A stretch of DNA of 29,105 nt from positions 1 to 29,105 of IMG/VR virus record IMGVR_UViG_3300027749_002255, one strand, 5' to 3'. The stretch comes from a virus. The translations under genes and the position numbers were made by a program. Position 1 is the stretch's first letter. Each line of letters opens with the position of its first letter. Under the pieces are notes generated by a model. The model was not told where the DNA came from. It worked only from the letters and a program-made list of their open reading frames with translations, and did not search any database. Positions 7,439 through 14,208 of this stretch are shown in pieces.

Positions 7439-7650
7439 AGCAACTAAACACAATACCTATTGAAAACTTCTTAGATAAGACTAAAATTGCCATAAAAACT
7501 AATCAAAAAGTAGTAAATTTAAGCATTTTAGAGGCTACAGAACTACAAAATAGTCTAGCAGTAGTAATGACTAGACTAGCAGGACAATTAGATCAATCTT
7601 TTTCAGGACCATCTACTATACAAGTTAAAATGGACGGCGGCCGTTTTTAG
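7435..7650 (+). CDS. Small phage protein, unknown function
   Basis: A 71-residue protein with ATG at 7435 overlapping the preceding TGA (ATGA). It is mostly helical by appearance, with IPIENFLDKTKIAIKTNQ at the N-terminus and LSILEATELQNSLAVVMTRLAG in the middle, and ends in a glycine-rich basic tail. No recognised domain. The regular spacing of leucines and valines in the second half could support oligomerisation. Confidence 0.78.
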   Translation: MKQLNTIPIENFLDKTKIAIKTNQKVVNLSILEATELQNSLAVVMTRLAGQLDQSFSGPSTIQVKMDGGRF

Positions 7651-7662
7651 AAAAACAGGTAA

Positions 7663-7691
7663 ATATATACGCACATTTGGAGCGTATGTAT
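7663..7691 (+). promoter_or_regulatory. Stem-loop immediately upstream of the 7693 start codon
   Basis: The left arm 7663-7672 (ATATATACGC-like) pairs with 7682-7691 (GCGTATGTAT-like) through ten pairs including one G-U, around a nine-base loop at 7673-7681 that holds TTTGGAG. The GGAG in and beside the loop (7679-7682) is the only Shine-Dalgarno-like sequence before ATG 7693, so folding could expose or hide the ribosome site. There is no U-tract, so it is not a terminator. Confidence 0.45.
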
Positions 7692-7692
7692 A

Positions 7693-7992
7693 ATGAGTAG
7701 ACCTAAACCGAACGTCTTATTAGAGATAACAAATAAAAAATCATATAAAACAGATCAAGTTTTAGAGTCTGATGCCGTATGGTCAGTGTTTTATAAAGAT
7801 AAACCAATTAATTTAAAGACCAGTAGTGTAGTTGCACAAGAAGTAGGACCAAAGTATAAGAAGGTGTCGTTTGCAAACAGCGGTCATGCTTTCAATCTAG
7901 CGGAAAAATTGAATAAAATGTTCAACACAGAAGAGTTTTCCGTTTATAAACTAACCACTGGTGAGAAAATCACCGATGAATCAAAAACTTAA
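7693..7992 (+). CDS. Small conserved-looking phage protein, unknown function
   Basis: A 99-residue protein beginning MSRPKPNVLLEITNKKSYKTDQVLE, with a later segment KVSFANSGHAFNLAEKLNKMFNT. The mixed alpha-beta appearance suggests one small globular domain. I recall this FSN-GHAFNLAE-LN pattern in T4-like aquatic phages, with no role known. It is preceded by a 42-base gap holding a stem-loop, the largest gap so far in the run, and overlaps the next gene by 17 bases. Confidence 0.85.
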   Translation: MSRPKPNVLLEITNKKSYKTDQVLESDAVWSVFYKDKPINLKTSSVVAQEVGPKYKKVSFANSGHAFNLAEKLNKMFNTEEFSVYKLTTGEKITDESKT

Positions 7993-8356
7993 AATTACTA
8001 AAATAGTAGCAGAGCAGTTAGGGCTTGCCATTGACGATCGATCTATTGATAAGCTACGTCAAATATTTTGGAGTAATCCTAGATTAAAGAAAAAAGGTGG
8101 GCTGGGCCTAACTGAAAAAGGATTTGAAAGTTTTTGTAATGCTGAAATTAAGCATCATAGAGTAGCATTTGAAGAACCTATATTCTTGACCAATTCACTA
8201 TTATTGTGGATTGACAATAATGTTGATTGCCCGTTTTATCTGACCCATAAAGAGATCTATCTTTTTGGAGAAAAAATGGCAATACAACTCATCTTATTTG
8301 CTGGAAATATCCAAAAATTGCAAAGAGCCCAGAAGAGATACTCAGAAATCACTTGA
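7976..8356 (+). CDS. Phage protein of unknown function
   Basis: A 126-residue protein. ATG at 7976 is preferred over an in-frame GTG at 7961, because the 7961 version would use the GGTGAG region that better serves as ribosome site for 7976. The sequence shows a basic N-terminal helix, then NPRLKKKGGLGLTEKGFESF, then FLTNSLLLWIDNNVDCPFYLT and FGEKMAIQLILFAGNIQKLQ. The KKKGGLGLTEKGF segment with the surrounding helices looks like a winged-helix or similar small helical fold, but I cannot name one. Its stop codon lies inside the -35 box of the next promoter. Confidence 0.82.
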   Translation: MNQKLKITKIVAEQLGLAIDDRSIDKLRQIFWSNPRLKKKGGLGLTEKGFESFCNAEIKHHRVAFEEPIFLTNSLLLWIDNNVDCPFYLTHKEIYLFGEKMAIQLILFAGNIQKLQRAQKRYSEIT

Positions 8357-8381
8357 CAAAGTGTAAGAATGTATGTATAAT
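8353..8381 (+). promoter_or_regulatory. Consensus sigma70-type promoter for the MoxR-like gene
   Basis: TTGACA at 8353-8358 and TATAAT at 8376-8381 are both perfect matches, separated by the optimal 17 bases. Transcription should begin near 8388. The -35 box contains the TGA stop codon of the upstream gene. A perfect host-type promoter argues that this unit is read by unmodified host RNA polymerase, as expected early in infection. Confidence 0.85.
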
Positions 8382-8386
8382 TAACG

Positions 8387-8412
8387 TATTGCAGCAGATA
8401 ATCGTTGCAATA
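8387..8412 (+). promoter_or_regulatory. 5'-terminal mRNA stem-loop
   Basis: 8387-8395 pairs with 8404-8412 (nine pairs with one G-U) around an eight-base loop, AGATAATC. It sits at the predicted transcription start of the promoter at 8353-8381, so the transcript would begin with the hairpin, about 30 bases before the start codon. Hairpins at the extreme 5' end are known to slow RNase E-dependent decay. Confidence 0.6.
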
Positions 8413-8441
8413 TTAATTTAACTTTTTAGAAAGATTACACT

Positions 8442-9524
8442 ATGGCAGAAGCAATGAGCGCTAATCGTACTGTTACTCCCAACGAAGCCAAGCGCAGTAT
8501 CCGTAAATGTGTCAAAATCCAACGTCCTGTATTCATGTGGGGTCCTCCCGGTATTGGCAAATCCGATATTGTTAAACAAATTGGTGACGAACAAGGTCGC
8601 GAAGTTATTGACGTCCGTTTGAGCCTTTGGGAACCCACTGACATCAAGGGTATTCCGTACTATAATAGTAATGAAAATACTATGACCTGGGCACCTCCTG
8701 CAGAATTGCCCACTGATCCAGAGTCTACTGCTATCTTGTTCTTGGATGAATTGAACTCTGCTGCTCCTGCTACCCAGGCCGCTGCTTTTCAATTGGTATT
8801 GAATCGTCGTGTTGGTACTTATCAATTGCCAAAAGGTGTTAGTATTGTTGCTGCTGGTAACCGTGAAACTGACAAGGGCGTTACTTATCGTATGCCTGCT
8901 CCATTGGCCAACCGCTTTGTTCACATTGAATTGAAATCTGACTTTGAAGATTGGCAAGAGTGGGCTGTTAACAACAAACTGCACGAACAAGTTGTTGGTT
9001 ATATTGGTTTTGCTAAACAAGATTTGTATGACTTTGATCCAAAGTCTTCAAGCCGGGCGTTTGCAACTCCACGTTCTTGGTCCTTTGTCAGCGATTTGCT
9101 CAAGGACGACGACTTGGATGAGCGCACATTGACTGATTTGGTTGCTGGTGCAATCGGTGAAGGACTTGCTGTTAAGTTTATGGCACACCGTCGTGTTGCT
9201 AAACAGATGCCTAACCCAACAGACATCTTGTCTGGCAAAGTTGCCAAATGTGAGATTAAAGAAATCTCCGCGATGTACTCTTTGAGCATTAGCCTTTGCT
9301 ATGAACTCCAAGATGCTTTTAACAAGAAAGCCAAAGATTGGGATGCACAAGCAGATCGTTTCTTCTTGTTCATTATGGATAACTTCCCAACTGAGCTAAC
9401 TGTTATGGCTGCTAAGGTTGCGTTGACTAGCTACAATCTTCCGTTTGATGCTAGCAAATTGAAACACTTCGATCGCTTCCACGACAAGTACGGTAAGTAC
9501 ATTTTGGTTGCAATGGAAAGTTAA
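8442..9524 (+). CDS. MoxR-type AAA+ ATPase
   Basis: A 360-residue AAA+ ATPase of the MoxR group, which act as chaperones working with VWA-domain partners. Walker A is GPPGIGKS at 34-41, Walker B ILFLDEL at 98-104, sensor 1 AAGN at 137-140, and the arginine-finger region PAPLANRF at 152-159; the C-terminal part is helical. The protein has the full ATPase core and no obvious truncation. The gene stands alone as a transcription unit: a consensus promoter lies upstream and a terminator immediately follows the stop. The next gene encodes a metallopeptidase/VWA protein, the typical MoxR partner. Leucine is written mostly as TTG here, while surrounding genes use more TTA and CTA. A weak AGAAAGA is the only ribosome-site candidate. 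Confidence 0.9.
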   Translation: MAEAMSANRTVTPNEAKRSIRKCVKIQRPVFMWGPPGIGKSDIVKQIGDEQGREVIDVRLSLWEPTDIKGIPYYNSNENTMTWAPPAELPTDPESTAILFLDELNSAAPATQAAAFQLVLNRRVGTYQLPKGVSIVAAGNRETDKGVTYRMPAPLANRFVHIELKSDFEDWQEWAVNNKLHEQVVGYIGFAKQDLYDFDPKSSSRAFATPRSWSFVSDLLKDDDLDERTLTDLVAGAIGEGLAVKFMAHRRVAKQMPNPTDILSGKVAKCEIKEISAMYSLSISLCYELQDAFNKKAKDWDAQADRFFLFIMDNFPTELTVMAAKVALTSYNLPFDASKLKHFDRFHDKYGKYILVAMES

Positions 9525-9547
9525 AAAGGGCCCGCAAGGGCCTTTTT
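9523..9547 (+). terminator. Rho-independent terminator after the MoxR-like gene
   Basis: A-rich, G/C-rich arm (9523-9533), GCAA tetraloop (9534-9537), then GGGCC and five T residues (9538-9547). One unpaired G sits in the left arm. The stem starts within the stop codon. The GNRA-type loop and T-run are classic. It separates the ATPase and VWA messages. Confidence 0.85.
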
Positions 9548-9549
9548 GC

Positions 9550-9578
9550 TTGCTCTTTTGATAAATTTAATGTATAAT
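9550..9578 (+). promoter_or_regulatory. Sigma70-type promoter for the VWA gene
   Basis: A perfect TATAAT at 9573-9578, with TTGCTC at 9550-9555 placed 17 bases upstream (three of six matches to TTGACA). The 9-mer ATGTATAAT is shared with the promoter of the MoxR-like gene. The predicted start near 9585 gives a short leader with an AAAAGGA ribosome site before ATG 9607. Weaker -35 than the upstream promoter. Confidence 0.65.
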
Positions 9579-9606
9579 ATATGCTTAAACACTAAAAGGA
9601 TACACT

Positions 9607-10869
9607 ATGTCTAAAGTAATGAAGGCCGAAAAAAGTAAAAAAGAAGATTGGGCTAGTAAACAGTTTACCCCGTCTGAAAAGAATAAGATTCTTGAAAAAC
9701 TGATTACGGCTCGTGTTGGTTTGCTATTGAAGCATCCGTTCTTTGGCAATCTTGCTACACGTATGAAATTGGTGGATGCTAGTGAATGGTGTAATACATT
9801 GGCCACAGATGGTCGTACCTTTTATTACAACAATGGATTTGTTAATAAATTGAATCCTAAAGAAGCAGAGTTTGGCTTTGCTCACGAAGTTCTACATAAT
9901 GTATTTGATCATATGGGCCGTCGTGATAGTCGTGATCCTACATTGTCAAACATTGCTGCCGACTATGCTGCTAACCAAATTCTAAAAGATGAACGTATTG
10001 GTGTAGTGCCAAGTTTCATTAAGATCTTCCAAGATGACAAGTATCGTGGCAAGAGCTATGAAGAAATTTACAACGAGCTCTATGAGAAAGCAGAAAAGAT
10101 TGACATTAGTTCACTTGGCGAATTGCTAGACGAACACTTGGATGGCGAAGATGGTGAAGGCGGCGACGGAGAAGATGGCGATGATAACGGTAAAGGCAAA
10201 GGTCGTCCAAAGTTAACTGCTGAAGAAAAGAAGGCAATCCGTGATGAGATCAAAGAAGCTGTAATGGCTGCTGCTCAATCCGCAGGTGCTGGACGAGTGC
10301 CAGCAGGTATCCGTCGTATGATCAGTGACTTTACTGAGCCTAAAATGGACTGGCGTCAGATCCTGCGTATGAATATCCAAAGTATCTTTAAGAGCAATTT
10401 TAGCTTTTCTCGTCCAAATCGTAAAAGCCAACATTGCGGTGCTATCCTGCCCGGAATGATGAATGAAGAAACTATTGATGTGTCCGTGGCCATTGATATG
10501 AGCGGTAGTATTTCAGATGTAATGGCTAAAGACTTTATTAGTGAAGTTAAAGGCATTATGGATGAGTACAAAGATTTTAAATTGAATCTATGGTGCTTTG
10601 ACACAGAGGTATATAACTATGCTCAGTTCTCAGGAGACAATGCAGATGACATTATGAGCTACGAAGTTAAGGGCGGTGGCGGTACAGACTTTGATGCTAA
10701 CTACGAATTTATGAAGCGTGAAGATATTAATCCAAAGCGTTTTATTATGTTTACAGATGGATATCCTTGCGGAAGCTGGGGAGATGAGGATCATTGCGAA
10801 AGTTTGTTTGTTATTCACGGCAATGATACCATAATTGCACCCTTCGGCCAGACAGCTTATTATAAATAA
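9607..10869 (+). CDS. DUF2201-type metallopeptidase/VWA protein, partner of the MoxR ATPase
   Basis: A 420-residue two-domain protein. The N-terminal part carries a zinc-peptidase-like HEVLHNVFDH at 93-102 (HExxH with a third His five residues on) and then NIAADYAANQIL, as in the putative metallopeptidase domain of the DUF2201 family. An acidic, glycine-rich linker follows (about residues 160-190), then a helical region, then a C-terminal von Willebrand A domain. The VWA metal site is complete: DMSGS, GGGTDF and MFTDGYP supply the DxSxS, Thr and Asp ligands. Proteins of this kind are encoded next to MoxR ATPases and are thought to be remodelled by them, though substrates are mostly unknown. 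The gene has its own promoter and shares the TTG-rich leucine coding of the ATPase gene. Protease activity is predicted, not shown. Confidence 0.88.
   Translation: MSKVMKAEKSKKEDWASKQFTPSEKNKILEKLITARVGLLLKHPFFGNLATRMKLVDASEWCNTLATDGRTFYYNNGFVNKLNPKEAEFGFAHEVLHNVFDHMGRRDSRDPTLSNIAADYAANQILKDERIGVVPSFIKIFQDDKYRGKSYEEIYNELYEKAEKIDISSLGELLDEHLDGEDGEGGDGEDGDDNGKGKGRPKLTAEEKKAIRDEIKEAVMAAAQSAGAGRVPAGIRRMISDFTEPKMDWRQILRMNIQSIFKSNFSFSRPNRKSQHCGAILPGMMNEETIDVSVAIDMSGSISDVMAKDFISEVKGIMDEYKDFKLNLWCFDTEVYNYAQFSGDNADDIMSYEVKGGGGTDFDANYEFMKREDINPKRFIMFTDGYPCGSWGDEDHCESLFVIHGNDTIIAPFGQTAYYK
10861..10868 (+). promoter_or_regulatory. Possible T4-like late promoter (TATAAATA)
   Basis: An exact TATAAATA octamer spans the last codons and stop of the VWA gene, 13 bases before the ATG at 10882. 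In T4 this element sits at -13 to -6 and is read by a phage late sigma factor. Here it would leave a leader of only about eight bases, so it may equally be a chance result of the Tyr-Lys-stop codons. Confidence 0.4.
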
Positions 10870-10881
10870 AGTAGGTATATA

Positions 10882-11163
10882 ATGTCTCTTAATAGAGGAA
10901 CGGTTAATGCTCTGTCAGTATTAGGATTAAGAAAAATATCCTTTATGCCAGATCATTTCACCAAACTTTCGATAGAGCATAGATTTGATGTTAAGGACAT
11001 TGAGCATTGGATCGAATATAACTTAGATGGCAGGTATGCTATCAAAGACGGATATGGTTTAGATCAAGATAGGAAAATCGTTGCTTACACAGAAATAGGA
11101 ATGGAAGACCCAAAGGAACTAACCATGCTGGCAATAGGATGTCAACATTTACATAAAAAATAA
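10882..11163 (+). CDS. Small phage protein, unknown function
   Basis: A 93-residue protein with ATG at 10882, 12 bases after the VWA stop. Visible segments are GLRKISFMPDHF, FDVKDIEHWIEYNLDGRYAI and a C-terminal ELTMLAIGCQHLHKK. It has a mixed alpha-beta appearance with several His and acidic residues but no recognised motif. No signal peptide or membrane helix. Proximity to the MoxR/VWA pair does not by itself link it to them; the following genes look like general phage genes. Confidence 0.8.
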   Translation: MSLNRGTVNALSVLGLRKISFMPDHFTKLSIEHRFDVKDIEHWIEYNLDGRYAIKDGYGLDQDRKIVAYTEIGMEDPKELTMLAIGCQHLHKK

Positions 11164-11174
11164 GGAAAATTAAA

Positions 11175-11411
11175 ATGGAAGAAAATCAAACACAAGAACC
11201 TGTAGCAGAAGAAGCCGCAGCACCACAAACACCAGAACTTACAATTACTGATCTAGGTAATATACGGTCAATTGTAGATGTTGCTGTACGCCGTGGAGTA
11301 TTTGCTGCAAATGAAATTTCAGCAGTAGGTGCAACCTATGACAAACTAAATGCATTTCTAAATGCAATAGCACCACCAAAAACTGAAGATCAGCCTGCAG
11401 CCGCAGAATAA
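11175..11411 (+). CDS. Small conserved-looking phage protein, unknown function
   Basis: A 78-residue protein preceded by AAGGA. The N-terminus is disordered and rich in Glu, Ala, Pro and Gln, followed by a helical core (LTITDLGNIRSIVDVAVRRGVF, then EISAVGATYDKLNAFLNAI) and an acidic tail. I recall comparable short proteins with a RGxFxAxExxxVGxxYDxLxxFL pattern in T4-like aquatic phages. The function is unknown. Confidence 0.85.
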   Translation: MEENQTQEPVAEEAAAPQTPELTITDLGNIRSIVDVAVRRGVFAANEISAVGATYDKLNAFLNAIAPPKTEDQPAAAE

Positions 11412-11426
11412 TACAAGGAGAGTAGC

Positions 11427-12074
11427 ATGGCTAAATTTACCAAACATGTAGGAAAGATGAAAAACAATTCTGCTCGTATAGCAGTAGTGTATCGTACTCT
11501 TCCAGGAGATCCCCATAGTGCATTGGTTGTAGGAACCAATGGTCTCACCGACGCCTATCATGACTCATTGATGAGTCTAATTGATAGCGATGCAGGACAA
11601 CAAGCCAATGAGCTTGCAGATGTTCTTGCTGTACGGCGTTTTCCAGATGGTACTGTCATGCTACAATATATGCATGCCAATGGGCATCTTAAAAAGGTTC
11701 CTACTAAACTTGTATTAATGACTCCTAACAGTCAAACATCTACTCCATTAGATGAGCTCAACAATATCATTGCTGAACAAAAAGGAGTTAAGTTAGAAGA
11801 TCTAGCAGTCACCGATGGTTCGGTTAAAGAAGAAAGTAAATCTGCTTCTACTAAAGAAGAAATTGTTGTACCAGATGTTGTGGTACCAGAGACAAAGAAA
11901 GATGTAGTAGTTGAGACTACTGATGAAATTTCTGACCCTGTACTAGTAGCAAAGTCATATCGTTCTAAAGCTGATAAGTTGGCTAAAGATGCTGCTAATT
12001 TCCGCAGAATGGCAGATGCTATTGATCCACCAAAGGCTAAAGAGTCCAAAGCAAAGAAAACTGTAGAAGCTTAA
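11427..12074 (+). CDS. Phage protein with alanine/lysine-rich coiled-coil tail, unknown function
   Basis: A 215-residue protein with the best ribosome site in the window (AAGGAGAG at 11415-11422), which fixes the start at 11427. The N-terminal domain, to about residue 105, contains RIAVVYRTLPGDPHSALVV and then RRFPDGTVMLQYMHANGHL. The second half is a Val/Thr/Glu-rich, probably disordered linker and then a charged helix (SYRSKADKLAKDAANFRRMADAI) with a lysine-rich end. A strong ribosome site suggests high expression, so a structural or assembly role is possible but not shown. Its stop overlaps the thyA start (TAATG). Confidence 0.82.
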   Translation: MAKFTKHVGKMKNNSARIAVVYRTLPGDPHSALVVGTNGLTDAYHDSLMSLIDSDAGQQANELADVLAVRRFPDGTVMLQYMHANGHLKKVPTKLVLMTPNSQTSTPLDELNNIIAEQKGVKLEDLAVTDGSVKEESKSASTKEEIVVPDVVVPETKKDVVVETTDEISDPVLVAKSYRSKADKLAKDAANFRRMADAIDPPKAKESKAKKTVEA

Positions 12075-12955
12075 TGACACATCCCGAAGACGCTTACCTT
12101 AATGCTCTAAAAGAAATTTTAGAGACAGGTGAACATCGTCCAGATCGTACTGGTGTAGGTACTATTAGTAAGTTTGGACTGCAATTAAAGTTTGATCTTG
12201 AACAAGGATTTCCAGCTATTACCACAAAACGGTTAGCTTGGAAATCTGTTGTTAGTGAACTTCTTTGGTTCATTGAAGGTAGCGGCGACGAGAATCGTTT
12301 AAAAGAAATTCTACACGGTAGTCGTACTAGTACAGAAAGTACCATCTGGTCTAGCAATGCTAATGCAGACTACTGGCAACCAAAAGCACGATTTAAAGGC
12401 GACTTAGGTAGAGTATATGGAGTACAATGGCGCTCATGGCGTGCTCCAGTATTCGGTGCTAACCGTATGGCAGTTAAACATATCGATCAACTTCAACTAT
12501 TGATTAATGGTATTAAGAAAGATCCATATGGGCGCAGACATATTATTAGTGCTTGGAATCCAGGTGAACTTGAATTAATGGCATTACCACCGTGTCATAT
12601 GACCGCTCAATTCTATGTAGGTAGTAGTGGTAAGTTGAGCTGCCATATGTATCAACGTAGTGCTGATATGTTTCTTGGAGTGCCATTTAACATTGCAAGT
12701 TATGCATTGTTCACACATATGATTGCACAGGTATGCAATCTCTCAGCAGGTGAATTAATTATTTCTTTTGGTGATGCTCATATCTATGACAATCACTTAG
12801 AGCAAGTAAGAGAGCAATTAAAAAGAGAACCATTGGTATTGCCTACCATAGAACTCAAGAACAATATTAATGATATAACCAAATTTACTATGCAAGATAT
12901 TAAATTGGTTGACTATAACTGCTACGCTACTATTAAAGCGCCAATGGCAGTTTAA
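12074..12955 (+). CDS. thyA: Thymidylate synthase
   Basis: A 293-residue thymidylate synthase that should convert dUMP to dTMP with methylene-tetrahydrofolate, supplying dTTP for phage DNA. It shows RPDRTGVGT at the N-terminus, WKSVVSELLWFIEGS, LGRVYGVQWR, the catalytic cysteine in LPPCHMTAQF (Cys174), the dUMP-binding QRSADMFLGVPFNIASY, and GDAHIYDNH near the C-terminus. The length is a little above the usual 264, mainly from an insertion around residues 80-105. The gene converges on the fibre gene, sharing four bases (12952-12955) with its stop region. No terminator is visible at this junction. As thymine is present, the base modification inferred from the left block is additional and not a replacement for thymine. 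Confidence 0.95.
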   Translation: MTHPEDAYLNALKEILETGEHRPDRTGVGTISKFGLQLKFDLEQGFPAITTKRLAWKSVVSELLWFIEGSGDENRLKEILHGSRTSTESTIWSSNANADYWQPKARFKGDLGRVYGVQWRSWRAPVFGANRMAVKHIDQLQLLINGIKKDPYGRRHIISAWNPGELELMALPPCHMTAQFYVGSSGKLSCHMYQRSADMFLGVPFNIASYALFTHMIAQVCNLSAGELIISFGDAHIYDNHLEQVREQLKREPLVLPTIELKNNINDITKFTMQDIKLVDYNCYATIKAPMAV

Positions 12956-14196
12956 AGTTTTACTTCAATAACTCCAAAATCTCCGTCAAAGTCTTCTAGT
13001 GCTCTTGCAAAGACCGCATTAGGATCAACGTTTCCATCTAGATTATATACTTCTGCGTATCCAGGATATACACTAGTAACAAGTAGATCGCCTTTACTTA
13101 TAGGTCCAACAACCTTGCAAGGAACACGGCCTTTTAAGGCAATATAGGGGTGAGTTTCGTCGGTTCCTGCCTCAGAATTCATCATATATGCTGGATTTTT
13201 ACTTACTATTCCTGCCCATGATGTATTGGCTCTACCCGCGGTAGTTGTTACTTCTTTTTTACCGCCAATTATCAATACAGTTCCTTCGTCATAGACTGCA
13301 TCGGCTTCGTATCTTTCAGCAAGATCAGCATATAATGCACTAGTAGCAACACCTTCAAATCTTGTTGCCTTAACATAATTAGTAGACGGATTATATGCAA
13401 ATCCATAATTTATAGAAATAGTTCCATCTGTAAGTGAAGTAGCTGTAGTAAGAAATGTTACAGGTTTATAACCATTGGTAGTACTATCAATTGTAGTTAC
13501 AAATCCATTTGAATAAGTAGATGTATTTGCTCGTAATGCATGAGCAGCAGTTCCCCAGAAATAAGAACCTACAGATTCAGAACTTCCAGTAGAAGGATCT
13601 GCACCAGTTAAATTAATTCCTTTATATAATTTTGAACCTGTACTATATATTGGATATGTACTATTAGCAAGATCGCTTAATGCATATGATTGTGCCGATA
13701 CTGTTGCAACAACATCTTCTCCTATAACTGCTTTAGTGTTATAGATAGGATTATTACCTTCTTTTTCAAAATCTCCGCGCCATCCTGCTTTAGTATCAGC
13801 ACCAATAGGTGGACCAATTATAACGTATTTGGATCCATTGTAAACACTTAATTGTTGTTCCACTGAATTATACCATAAATCTCCCGGTACTGGAGTTGTA
13901 GTGTTAATAGGATTAGTAGAACTAATTTCCAATGAAGGAATACTTTTCCAATTAACTGTATTAAAAAAGTTTAAATGTTTACCAGCGGTATCGTACCAAA
14001 GTTGTCCTTCGATAGGCTTTAATGGTGCTGTTGAATTGGCAAAATTTTCCAATAATTTTAGAAAATTTTCATTTTGAATTTCACCATAGCCGGCATAGTT
14101 TCTACCTACAAATGATAAATCAGTAGTTGTATCAACTGTTGCATCTTGTACTGTTGCAACAATTGATCCGTTAGTTTTATTTAAAATATATGCCAT
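12952..14196 (-). CDS. Tail-fibre protein, shared N-terminal module, C-terminal hydrophilic domain
   Basis: A 414-residue virion protein. The N-terminus begins MAYILNKTNGSIVATV, with two tandem motifs of the form GQLWYDT (near residue 65) and GDLWYNS (near residue 103) in the N-terminal 110 residues, also found in the two proteins encoded next. The centre has strand-rich Ser/Thr/Asn sequence. The C-terminal 110 residues are distinct: RYEADAVYDEGTVLIIGG, RVPCKVVGPISKGDLLVTS and ALEDFDGDFGVIEV. This is a recurrent phage fibre tip region that I cannot tie to a known activity. It has a ribosome site AAAGG at about 14205 and lies last in the left-going structural run. Confidence 0.85.
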   Translation of the reverse strand: MAYILNKTNGSIVATVQDATVDTTTDLSFVGRNYAGYGEIQNENFLKLLENFANSTAPLKPIEGQLWYDTAGKHLNFFNTVNWKSIPSLEISSTNPINTTTPVPGDLWYNSVEQQLSVYNGSKYVIIGPPIGADTKAGWRGDFEKEGNNPIYNTKAVIGEDVVATVSAQSYALSDLANSTYPIYSTGSKLYKGINLTGADPSTGSSESVGSYFWGTAAHALRANTSTYSNGFVTTIDSTTNGYKPVTFLTTATSLTDGTISINYGFAYNPSTNYVKATRFEGVATSALYADLAERYEADAVYDEGTVLIIGGKKEVTTTAGRANTSWAGIVSKNPAYMMNSEAGTDETHPYIALKGRVPCKVVGPISKGDLLVTSVYPGYAEVYNLDGNVDPNAVFARALEDFDGDFGVIEVKL

Positions 14197-14208
14197 TTAG
14201 AAAGACCT

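Noticed and set aside
7686-7694. Third copy of ATGTATAAT, as in the two sigma70 promoters
   Set aside because: It has no -35 box at the right distance and overlaps the start codon, so it is not treated as a promoter.
8418-9020. Minus-strand open frame of 200 codons opposite the MoxR-like gene
   Set aside because: It lies fully opposite a gene with complete AAA+ motifs, and its translation has no domain features. Long antisense frames are expected where TTG/GAA-type codons dominate.
9546-9578. T4 middle promoter (MotA box TTGCTT at 9546-9551) for the VWA gene
   Set aside because: The gap to TATAAT is 21 bases; a MotA box should be about 12 bases away. The T-run there also belongs to the terminator.
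11732-12049. Minus-strand Ser/Thr-rich frame of 105 codons
   Set aside because: It is opposite the low-complexity Val/Lys/Glu linker of a well-positioned plus-strand gene, which explains the low-complexity antisense.
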